DNA of 9,627 nt from Caulobacteraceae bacterium. Lineage in GTDB: Bacteria; Pseudomonadota; Alphaproteobacteria; Caulobacterales; Caulobacteraceae. Position 1 is the first letter of the stretch; every line of letters begins with the position of its first letter. Both the position numbers and the translations under genes were made by a program. Under the pieces are notes generated by a model. That model was not told the DNA's origin. It saw only the letters and a program-made list of their open reading frames with translations, and ran no database searches. Shown piece by piece: positions 1 to 6,789 of this stretch. The stretch spans positions 1-9,627 of the forward strand of contig SDZP01000255.1 of the NCBI GenBank assembly GCA_004144935.1, in the 5' to 3' direction.

Positions 1-179
1 GGCCGGGCTGCCCTTTTTCGTTGGTTGGATACTCGTTGAAGCCGGCGCTGCCCTCATCCGACCCGCTTCGCGGGCCACCTTCTCCCGCCTGCCGGGAGAA
101 GGTGGCCCGCGAAGCGGGTCGGATGAGGGCAGCGCCGGCTTCAACGAGTATCCAACCAACGAAAAAGGGCAGCCCGGCC
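1..179. repeat. Perfect 87-bp inverted repeat with a 5-nt centre, open at the window edge
   Basis: Bases 1-87 are the exact reverse complement of 93-179, with CCTGC at 88-92 as the centre. No mismatch was found over 87 bp, and the left arm may continue beyond the window. The inner half (39-87) is an intergenic repeat unit also found at 181-240. The outer part (1-20) mirrors one half of the pckG terminator, including its T-run. A palindrome this long and perfect, cut by the window edge, is either a fold-back assembly or amplification artefact or a very recent inverted duplication. Natural REP-type elements are usually shorter and imperfect. The repeat is directly visible; its origin is inferred. 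Confidence 0.95.
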
Positions 180-196
180 TAAGCCGGTGCTGCCCT
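161..196 (-). terminator. Intrinsic terminator of pckG
   Basis: Read on the minus strand, AGGGCAGC, one unpaired base and CCGGC pair with GCCGG and GCTGCCCT around a 4-base TTAG loop (196 down to 166). A run of five T (166-162) follows. This is a classic rho-independent terminator about 60 nt after the pckG stop codon, in the right orientation for that gene. The A-run lies on only one side within this copy, so it is directional. Confidence 0.85.
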
Positions 197-240
197 CAAC
201 CGTCGGCTTCGCCGCCACCTTCTCCCGACGAGCGGGAGAG
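181..240. repeat. REP-like intergenic repeat, diverged second copy
   Basis: Bases 181-227 match 39-87 closely: a shared AAGCCGG(C/T)GCTGCCCTCA start, a small stem-loop capped by TTC, then CCACCTTCTCCCG. The copy ends in its own hairpin, TCTCCCG (221-227) pairing with CGGGAGA (233-239) around a 5-nt loop, as in the copy centred on 88-92. The TTC-capped stem differs between copies (CCCGC/GCGGG at 64-76, CGGC/GCCG at 204-214) but stays paired in both. That points to a structured repeat family and not chance similarity. It lies between the pckG stop codon and its terminator. Confidence 0.75.
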
Positions 241-257
241 GGAACGGTGATCCTGCC

Positions 258-2114
258 CTAAACCAGCTCCAGCTCGCGCTCGCCGTCCCGGGCCTTGGCG
301 CCCAGCCGCGCCATCAGTGCCTCGTACTGGCCCCACAGCGCCGCCGGCATGCGATCGCCGAAGCGCTCGTAGAAGGCCGGGATCAGGGACGCTTCCTCGC
401 GCCAGACATCGGCGTCGACGCTGAGCAGGAGCTCCAGCTTCTCGTCGCTGAGATTGAGCCCCGAGACGTCCAGCGAGCCCTTGGCCGGCAAACGGCCGAT
501 GGCGGTGTCGACGGCGTCGACCTCGCCTTCCAGGCGGTCGAAGATCCACTTCAGCACCCGGCTGTTCTCGCCGTAGCCCGGCCAGACGAACTTGCCGTCG
601 TCCTTGCGGAACCAGTTGACGAAAAAGATCTTCGGCAGCTTGGCCGCATCGGCCTTGGCCCCCACCCTCAGCCAGTGGCTGAAGTAGTCGCCCATGTTGT
701 AGCCGCAGAAGGGCAGCATGGCGAAGGGATCGCGGCGAAGCTCGCCGACCTTGTTCTCGGCCGCCGCGGTGCCTTCCGAGGCGGTGTTGGAGGCCAGGAA
801 CACCCCGTGCTCCCAGTCGAAGGCCTCGGTGACCAGCGGCACGGCGCTGGCCCGGCGGCCGCCGAACAGGATGGCGCTGATCGGCACGCCGGCCGGGTCG
901 GCCCATTCGTCGGCGATCACCGGGCACTGGTGCGCGGCCACCGTGAAACGGGCGTTGGGATGGGCGGCCGGGGTCTCGGACGCCGGCGTCCAGGGGTTGC
1001 CCCGCCAGTCGGTCAGGTGGGGCGGCGCCTCGTCAGTCAGGCCTTCCCACCAGACGTCGCCGTCCGGGGTCATGGCGACGTTGGTGAACACGCAGTCGCG
1101 GTTCAGGGCGTCGATGGCATTCTTGTTGGTGCCGATGCCGGTGCCCGGCGCCACGCCGAAGAAACCGGCCTCCGGATTAATGGCCCGCAGCTGGCCGTCG
1201 GAGCCGAAGCGCATCCAGCAGATGTCGTCGCCGATGGTCTCGGCCTTCCAGCCGGGGATGGTCGGCTCCAGCATGGCCAGGTTGGTCTTGCCGCAGGCGC
1301 TGGGGAAGGCGGCGGCGATGTAGCGGACCGCGCCCTTGGGGCTGGTCAGCTTGAGGATCAGCATGTGTTCGGCCAGCCAGCCCTCGTCGCGGGCCATGAC
1401 GCTCGCGATGCGCAGGGCGTAGCACTTCTTGCCAAGCAGGGCGTTGCCGCCATAGCCCGAGCCGTAGGACCAGATCTCGCGGCTCTCGGGGAAGTGGACG
1501 ATCCACTTCTCCTCGTTGCAGGGCCACGGCACATCCGCCTCGCCCTCGGCCAGCGGCGCGCCCAGGGTGTGGACGGCCGGCACGAAGAAGCCATTGGCGC
1601 CCATCATGTCCAGCGCCTGTTTGCCCATGCGGGTCATGACCCGCATCGAGATGGCGACATAGGCGCTGTCGGTGATCTCGACGCCGAGGGCGCTGATCGG
1701 CGAGCCGATCGGGCCCATGCAGAAGGGCACGACGTACATCGTCCGCCCGGCCATGCAGCCGTCGAACAGGCCGTTCAGCCGCTGGCGCATCTCGTTCGGC
1801 TCGGACCAGTTGTTGGTCGGGCCGGCGTCGATTTCGTTTTGCGAGCAGATGAAGGTGCGGCTCTCGACCCGGGCGACGTCGCGCGGATCGGAGGCGGCAT
1901 AGAAGCTGCCCGGACGCTTCTCCGGGTTCAGCCGCTTCATGGTGCCGGACTCGACCAGCCGGTCGGTGAGCAGGGTGAACTCTTCGTCCGATCCGTCGCA
2001 CCAGTGGACCGCCGCCGGCCTGGTCAGGGCGGCGATCTCGCGCACCCAGGCCACAAGCTTGGCATGATTGGTGGGGGCCTCGTCGAGGCCGGGAATCGAG
2101 ACGTCGCCGTTCAT
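258..2114 (-). CDS. pckG: Phosphoenolpyruvate carboxykinase (GTP)
   Basis: Cytosolic enzyme that converts oxaloacetate and GTP to phosphoenolpyruvate, CO2 and GDP, the first committed step of gluconeogenesis from TCA-cycle intermediates. The 618 residues match the usual length of the GTP-dependent family. Visible motifs: GPTNNW (98-103); the substrate loop SYGSGYGGN (216-224); the P-loop SACGKTNL (272-279) with the family's reactive cysteine at 274; the metal-binding GDDICW (295-300); FFGVAPGTG (318-326); and the guanine-pocket segment FVWPGYGEN (509-517), which separates it from the ATP-dependent type. An in-frame GTG directly precedes the ATG (2117-2115). GGAGG at 2128-2124 is 6 nt from the GTG and 9 nt from the ATG, so either could be used. 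It is a single-gene unit ending in its own terminator and diverging from the acylase gene. Confidence 0.97.
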   Translation of the reverse strand: MNGDVSIPGLDEAPTNHAKLVAWVREIAALTRPAAVHWCDGSDEEFTLLTDRLVESGTMKRLNPEKRPGSFYAASDPRDVARVESRTFICSQNEIDAGPTNNWSEPNEMRQRLNGLFDGCMAGRTMYVVPFCMGPIGSPISALGVEITDSAYVAISMRVMTRMGKQALDMMGANGFFVPAVHTLGAPLAEGEADVPWPCNEEKWIVHFPESREIWSYGSGYGGNALLGKKCYALRIASVMARDEGWLAEHMLILKLTSPKGAVRYIAAAFPSACGKTNLAMLEPTIPGWKAETIGDDICWMRFGSDGQLRAINPEAGFFGVAPGTGIGTNKNAIDALNRDCVFTNVAMTPDGDVWWEGLTDEAPPHLTDWRGNPWTPASETPAAHPNARFTVAAHQCPVIADEWADPAGVPISAILFGGRRASAVPLVTEAFDWEHGVFLASNTASEGTAAAENKVGELRRDPFAMLPFCGYNMGDYFSHWLRVGAKADAAKLPKIFFVNWFRKDDGKFVWPGYGENSRVLKWIFDRLEGEVDAVDTAIGRLPAKGSLDVSGLNLSDEKLELLLSVDADVWREEASLIPAFYERFGDRMPAALWGQYEALMARLGAKARDGERELELV

Positions 2115-2343
2115 CACCGGCGTCCTCCATTTTGTTACTTCCGACGCGCCGGATGCCCTCTGATGGGACCCCTTTGCACGCCCTTGCGCGGAACCTGCCT
2201 AGCCCGCCGGAGGGGCGCGGGGCAAGGCGAAAGGGGGAAAAGTGATGAAGCTTCGGGGGTTACTTAAGGGGAGCCTGTCCGTATGCGGGCAATCGCCAAC
2301 GGACTGCTGTCTCGATAGGATCGGGAAAAAGCGGGGGAAGCGT
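2115..2343. other. Divergent intergenic region between pckG and the acylase gene
   Basis: About 226 bp between two divergently transcribed genes, so it must hold both promoters. I could not identify a convincing -35/-10 pair or operator. On the minus strand a TAACAAAA stretch (2137-2130) lies just before the pckG ribosome binding site. On the plus strand the segment is open in the acylase frame from a GTG at 2242, preceded by a purine-rich run. A longer acylase start is therefore formally possible but less likely than 2344. Confidence 0.5.
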
Positions 2344-4458
2344 ATGCGTTGGATCGTTGGGGGCCTGATGGGCCTCGTTGGCCTGTTGACCCTGGCGGCC
2401 GGCGTCCTGCTGCTGCTGGACCTGCCCAACCGCCCGGCCCGGACCGACACCGCCGCCCTGGTCGCCCGAGCCGAGCGCTATGACGTCCAAATCCGCCGCG
2501 ACGACTGGGGCGTGCCGCACATCCTGGGCAAAACCAATGCCGACGCCGCCTTCGGCCTGGCCTTCGCCCATGCCGAGGACGACTTCGCCACCATCCAGGA
2601 GGTCACCCTGGCGACGCGCGGCCAGCTGGCGGCGCGCAATGGGCTTAAAGCCGCCCCGACCGACTATATCGTCAGCCTGCTGGGCGTCTGGAAGGCCGTC
2701 GACGCCGGCTACGAGGCCAGGCTGCCGGCCGACGTGCGGGCCGTGCTCGAAGGCTATGCCGACGGCGTCAACCTCTATGCCGCCCAGCATCCCGGCGAGG
2801 TGTCGCCCGGCCTGCTGCCGGTTACTGGCAAGGACATCGCGGCCGGCTTCGTCTTCAAGACCCCGTTCTTCTACGGCCTCGACGCCGAGCTGAAACGGCT
2901 GAACGACCTGCCGGCCGACCCCATGCCCAAGGGCTCGAACGGCGTCGCCGTGGCCCCCTCCCGTTCCGCCGACGGCGCCACCCGCCTGCTGGTCAACAGC
3001 CACCAGCCGTTCACCGGCCCGGTCGCCTGGTACGAGGCGGTGGTCGAGAGCGGCGAAGGCTGGCACGTGGCCGGCGGCTTCTTCCCCGGCTCCCCCTTCA
3101 TGCTGCACGGCCACAACGCCGACCTCGGCTGGGCCAACACCGTCAACAAGCCAGACCTGATCGATACCTACCGCCTGGTCATCAACCCGAAGAACAGGAA
3201 ACAGTACCGCCTCGACGGCGCCTGGAAGGATTTCGAGCGCAGCGAGGCGAAGCTGCGGATCAAGCTTTGGGGGCCCTTCCACGTCACCGTCCCCAAGACC
3301 GTGCTGCGCTCGGTCCACGGTCCGGTGATGGAGACCAAGGCCGGCCTATTCGCCCTGCGCTTCGCCGGCATGGATGAAGTGCGCCAGCCGCTGCAGTACT
3401 GGCGGCTGAACCTGGCCCGCAACGCCGACGACTGGCGCGCCGCCATGGCCCTGCAGGCCCTGCCCAGCATCAACTATATCTACGCCGACCGGACGGGCAC
3501 GATCGCCTACGTCTACAACGGCCTCTTTCCCAACCGGCCCGAGATCAAGGGCGTCGACTGGCAGGGCGTGCTCCCCGGCGACCGCTCCGACCTGGTCTGG
3601 AAAGGCTACCTGCCGTTCGACCGCGTCCCGCAACTCTGGTCGCCCAGGGGCGGGCTGGTGTTCAACGCCAACAACACCCCCTTCCGCGCCACCCCGGACG
3701 GCGAAGGCCTCGACCCGCGGGGGTTTGCGCCGTCGATGGGCATCCAGACCGACATGACCAACCGCTCCTGGCGCGAACTGGAGACCTTCGGGGTCGACAC
3801 TTCGATCACGCCGCAGGAGTTCCAGGCCTACAAGTTCGACGTCGCCTACAGCCCCCGCTCGCGGGTCGCCGCCATCGTCCGTGAAGTGCTCGCCATCGAT
3901 CCCGGCCAGGACGTCGAGCTGAAGGCCGCCCAAGCCTTGCTGCGCGGCTGGGACTTCCGCGCCGATCGGAAGAGCCGCGCCGCCGCCCTGGCGATCGGCA
4001 CGGCCTGGGCGGTCGAGACCGATCCCAAGGACGGCGGCCCGCGCCCGACCCCGCTCGCCGCCGTCCGCCGGACCGCCGCCGAACTGAAGCAGCACGTCGG
4101 CCGCATCGATCCCGCCTGGGGCGAGGTCAACCGGCTTGTGCGCGGCGAGGTGAACCTGCCCGTCGACGGCGGACCCGACACCCTGCGGGCCATCTACGGC
4201 GAGCCCGGCAAGGACGGCCGGCTGACCGCCGTGGCCGGCGACACCTTCATCATGATCGTCGAATGGGACAGGGCCGGGACCCTCTCCAGCCAGAGCGTCC
4301 ACCAGTCCGGCTCGGCCACCCTGGACCTTCGCTCGAAACACTACGCCGACCAGGCCCCGCTGTTCGCCGCCCACCGGTTCAAGCCGGTCTGGTTCACCGA
4401 GGACCAGCTGAAGGGACACGTCGCCGAGACCTACCGGCCCGGAAAACGCCGAGGCTGA
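2344..4458 (+). CDS. Penicillin acylase family (S45) amidohydrolase, membrane-anchored
   Basis: Ntn-hydrolase of 704 residues that cleaves an amide bond of an acylated substrate; the family includes penicillin G, aculeacin A and acyl-homoserine-lactone (AHL) acylases. Residues 4-26 form one hydrophobic segment, so the enzyme is probably exported and anchored in or released to the periplasm. The precursor normally cuts itself before a catalytic serine. Here GSNG gives Ser198 as candidate nucleophile, followed by the SHQP segment (219-222) and GHNADLGWANT (256-266). Later family marks are YADRTGTIAY (380-389), NANNTP (441-446) and the C-terminal HYADQAP (666-672). Start at 2344 is chosen because the hydrophobic segment begins there and GGGGGAAG lies 3 nt upstream; an upstream extension from 2242 has little coding character. 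Substrate is unknown: AHL, beta-lactam or lipopeptide are all possible. Confidence 0.9.
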   Translation: MRWIVGGLMGLVGLLTLAAGVLLLLDLPNRPARTDTAALVARAERYDVQIRRDDWGVPHILGKTNADAAFGLAFAHAEDDFATIQEVTLATRGQLAARNGLKAAPTDYIVSLLGVWKAVDAGYEARLPADVRAVLEGYADGVNLYAAQHPGEVSPGLLPVTGKDIAAGFVFKTPFFYGLDAELKRLNDLPADPMPKGSNGVAVAPSRSADGATRLLVNSHQPFTGPVAWYEAVVESGEGWHVAGGFFPGSPFMLHGHNADLGWANTVNKPDLIDTYRLVINPKNRKQYRLDGAWKDFERSEAKLRIKLWGPFHVTVPKTVLRSVHGPVMETKAGLFALRFAGMDEVRQPLQYWRLNLARNADDWRAAMALQALPSINYIYADRTGTIAYVYNGLFPNRPEIKGVDWQGVLPGDRSDLVWKGYLPFDRVPQLWSPRGGLVFNANNTPFRATPDGEGLDPRGFAPSMGIQTDMTNRSWRELETFGVDTSITPQEFQAYKFDVAYSPRSRVAAIVREVLAIDPGQDVELKAAQALLRGWDFRADRKSRAAALAIGTAWAVETDPKDGGPRPTPLAAVRRTAAELKQHVGRIDPAWGEVNRLVRGEVNLPVDGGPDTLRAIYGEPGKDGRLTAVAGDTFIMIVEWDRAGTLSSQSVHQSGSATLDLRSKHYADQAPLFAAHRFKPVWFTEDQLKGHVAETYRPGKRRG

Positions 4459-4494
4459 CGCTAAGTCACGGTTGCCCCCTCCCTTGGCGCGAGT

Positions 4495-4530
4495 AGGCTG
4501 ACGTTTGCGTAAGGCGGCGTCAGACCGCCT
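4495..4530 (+). promoter_or_regulatory. Overlapping alternative stem-loops before the monooxygenase
   Basis: CTGACG (4498-4503) can pair with CGTCAG (4518-4523). AGGCGG (4512-4517) can pair with CCGCCT (4525-4530). The two stems share bases, so only one can form at a time. The ribosome binding site GGAGAG (4539-4544) follows. AGGCTGACG also occurs as a direct repeat (4452-4460 and 4495-4503), the first copy overlapping the acylase stop codon. No T-run follows either stem, so this is not an obvious attenuator. The function is open, and short G+C-rich stems like these can arise by chance. Confidence 0.3.
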
Positions 4531-4549
4531 CGGCGTCCGGAGAGAGACC

Positions 4550-5694
4550 ATGGACCACGACATCGTCATCGTCGGCGGCGGCATCGGCGGCTCGGCCCTG
4601 GCGGCCGTGCTGGCCGGGCGCGGCATGGATGTGTTGCTGCTGGAGCAGACCGAGGTTTTTGAAGACCGGGTACGGGGCGAGTGGATCGCCCCCTGGGGTG
4701 TCGCCGAGACCCGGCGCCTCGGCCTCTACGACCTGCTGATGGCAGCCGGCGGCCACCACCTGACCCGCCACATAACCTATGACGAGAGCCGCACGCCGCA
4801 GGAGGCCGAGGCCAAGACCCTGCCGCTGGGCATGTTCCTGCCGGACGTGCCGGGGCCGCTGTGCATCGGCAACCCGCACCACTGCCAGACCCTGTTCGAC
4901 GAGGCCGTTCGCCGGGGCGCCAAGGGCCTGCGCGGCGCGCGGGTCACCGCCATCGCGCCGGGCGCCAGGCCGACCGTGACCTACACCGTCGACGACGTCG
5001 AGACGACCGTCTCCTGCCGCCTGATCGTCGGCGCCGACGGCCGCACCAGCTTCGTGCGCGAGCGCTCCGGCGTCGCCCTGCACCAGGACAAGCCGCACCA
5101 CTGGTTCGCCGGCCTGCTGGTCGAGAACGCCCATGGCTGGCCGGAAGACCTGCAGGCCATCGGCACTGAGGGCGACTTCGCCTTCCTCGCCTTCCCGCAA
5201 GGCGCTGGCCGCATCCGCCTCTACGGCAGCTATGGTCTCGACCAGAAGCGCCGCTTCGCCGGACCGGACGGCCCCCGCTGCTCTCCTATTTCAATAACGA
5301 CAGCTGGACCGACACCCCCTACGCCGAGGGCGTGGTGCTGGTCGGCGACGCCGCCGGCTGGAACGATCCGATCGTCGGGCTGGGCCTGTCCATCACCTAC
5401 CGCGACGTCCGCATCGTCAGCGACATCCTGGCCAGCGACACCTGGGACTTCGCCCCCTACGCCGAGGAACGGGCCGAGCGCCTGCGCCGCCTGCGGCTGG
5501 CGGCGAAGATCACCTCCGGCCTCGACGCCGAGTTCGGCGAGGCCGCCAAGGCCCGCCGCCGCCATCACTTCGAGAAGACCGCCGAGGACCCGATGCTCGG
5601 CGCCCACGGCTTCGCGGTCATGGCCGGCCCCGAGACCCTGCCGGCCGAGATCTTCACCGAGGCCCATGCCGCCCGCGTGCTGGAGACCGCCTGA
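4550..5694 (+). pseudogene. FAD-dependent monooxygenase, broken by frameshift and probable internal deletion
   Basis: Flavoprotein hydroxylase related to the aromatic-ring (PHBH-like) FAD monooxygenases. The first piece (4550 to about 5272, 241 residues) has the dinucleotide-binding GGGIGG (9-14), acidic Glu32 at the end of the second strand, RGEW (42-45) and the FAD/NADPH motif GADG (161-164). Near 5272 the frame is lost: the N-terminal frame runs on as arginine- and proline-rich nonsense to a stop at 6053-6055. The second FAD motif (GDAAGWNDP, 5344-5370) continues in another frame from about 5275 to the TGA at 5692-5694. The two pieces total about 380 residues. The gap between the last strand of the first piece and GDAAG seems about 25-30 residues too short for the family, suggesting an internal deletion. 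Start at 4550 follows GGAGAG 5 nt upstream. A sequencing or assembly error is the main alternative to a real pseudogene. Confidence 0.85.
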
Positions 5695-6044
5695 TGGATA
5701 TCGAGGACTTCAACCGCCGCTGGCTGGCGGCCTGGACGGCCAAGGACGTGCCCGCCCTGCTCGGCTTCTATGCCGAGGACTGCCTGTACAAGGACAACAA
5801 CACCGCCGCCGGCATCACCGGCCACGCGGCGCTGAAGGGGTATCTCGAGGGCCTGTTCGGCGCGACCCCGCCGATGACCTACACGCCGGACACGGTCTGG
5901 GCCATCGAGGGCGGCTTCTGCGGGCGGTGGTATTGCGACATCGCCATGCCCGATGGGGTGACGAAGATGCGAGGGTTCGACCTGGTGATCCTCGATGGCG
6001 ATCGGATCAAGGAAAACGAAGTCTACGTGCACATGTTGCCGTAG
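5694..6044 (+). CDS. NTF2/SnoaL-like small protein
   Basis: A 116-residue protein of the cone-shaped NTF2-like fold, a superfamily with ketosteroid isomerases, polyketide cyclases, dehydratases and ring-hydroxylating dioxygenase small subunits. The N-terminal pattern (FNRRWLAAWTAKDVPALLGF, 6-25, then YAEDCLYKDN) and the C-terminal strands (GFDLVILDGDRIKENEVYV, 94-112) are typical. It is cytosolic, with no signal peptide. Its ATG overlaps the monooxygenase TGA (TGATG, 5692-5696), which implies translational coupling and a shared task, perhaps binding or processing the hydroxylated product. Because the upstream gene is frameshifted, ribosomes in the first frame would no longer stop there. The specific reaction cannot be read from the sequence. 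Confidence 0.85.
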   Translation: MDIEDFNRRWLAAWTAKDVPALLGFYAEDCLYKDNNTAAGITGHAALKGYLEGLFGATPPMTYTPDTVWAIEGGFCGRWYCDIAMPDGVTKMRGFDLVILDGDRIKENEVYVHMLP

Positions 6045-6116
6045 CGTCCAATTAGGCTACCCTATGAAGGGACTCGCCATTAAGATGAGCGCCTATATCG
6101 TTGGGCGGACCGACCG

Positions 6117-6785
6117 ATGTCCCTTGAGCGGATTCATCTCCGTAAGCTCCTGCAGATGCTCCATGCTCGCCGGGCGAAGCAGATTTCGTTGCTGCGCGAG
6201 GACATCCGCGCAACGATCAAGAAGGAAGCCGGATACGAGACATCGGGCGGAGGCGACTTCTTTGTTTCGTTCTGGGCAGATGCAAAGAACCACGTCCAAG
6301 GCACGAGCGATCTTGAGGCCCAGACGGACATCCGCATCGCAAGCCTGAAGGGCAGGAGGCGCCTCTACGAGATGCTTCGGGACGGCTTCCTCAAATGGTG
6401 GAATGAGAAGCGGCGGTGGCGAAACGAGTTGTTTACCTACATTCCCCAAAGCATCAAGGCCCGCTTTGCTTTGAACGGCACACAGACACAGATCAAAGTA
6501 GAGAACTTGCTGTCGGTGCAGATCGGCTCGGACACTAGACGCCTTGTCTACCCTTACTTCTGTGAGGAGCCGGAGCTTACCCCAGAGGCCGCGCGCCTCG
6601 GCCTCTGGGCGATGAGCCAAGCGCTTCCAAACTATCCGGTTGAGGATATGCGAATTCTGGACGTGCTGCGGGCGACGTCCTTCGGCACCTTGGACGTGCC
6701 GCTGCAGGGAAATGAAGAGGAACTGCTGTCAGCAAGAACACAGCAGCTCCAATCCGAGTGGGATCGTCTGCGAAACGAATACTAG
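6117..6785 (+). CDS. Protein of unknown function, lower-G+C orphan
   Basis: I do not recognise this 222-residue family. The N-terminus is a basic helix (about 1-35, many Arg/Lys). It is followed by GGGDFFVSFWADAKNHV (44-60), an Arg/Trp-rich stretch with KWWNEKRRWRNE (92-103), and a mixed segment with VYPYFCEEPEL (143-153). The acidic, Gln-rich C-terminus looks helical. There is no signal peptide or membrane segment, so a cytosolic, possibly nucleic-acid- or protein-binding role would be a guess. Codon use differs from the neighbours: sampled by eye, G+C is in the mid-50s percent (for example 6181-6240), against roughly 70 percent around it. The conserved-looking aromatic motifs and full-length frame support a real gene. 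The ribosome binding site is weak. It ends 4 bp from the convergent acyl-CoA dehydrogenase stop, and was probably acquired by transfer. Confidence 0.75.
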   Translation: MSLERIHLRKLLQMLHARRAKQISLLREDIRATIKKEAGYETSGGGDFFVSFWADAKNHVQGTSDLEAQTDIRIASLKGRRRLYEMLRDGFLKWWNEKRRWRNELFTYIPQSIKARFALNGTQTQIKVENLLSVQIGSDTRRLVYPYFCEEPELTPEAARLGLWAMSQALPNYPVEDMRILDVLRATSFGTLDVPLQGNEEELLSARTQQLQSEWDRLRNEY

Positions 6786-6789
6786 CCCC

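Noticed and set aside
675..2267. 530-codon plus-strand open frame antisense to pckG
   Set aside because: It is a by-product of high G+C codon use in pckG. The product is Gly/Ala/Arg/His-rich with no family motif, while the opposite strand encodes a complete PEPCK.
3346..4626. 426-codon minus-strand open frame across the acylase gene
   Set aside because: Low-complexity product with no recognisable motif, antisense to a gene with a clear catalytic layout.
5273..6055. C-terminal extension of the monooxygenase frame beyond the break
   Set aside because: The translation turns into Pro/Arg/Ser-rich nonsense while the true FAD motifs continue in a different frame, so it is frameshifted read-through.
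6041..6060. GTAGC/GCTAC inverted repeat after the NTF2-like gene as a terminator
   Set aside because: Only 5 bp with a 10-nt loop and no T-run; too weak to call.
6064..6348. Plus-strand open frame from the ATG at 6064 overlapping the orphan gene
   Set aside because: After about 18 plausible residues it becomes Arg/Ser/Cys-rich, while the overlapping frame from 6117 gives a coherent 222-residue protein.
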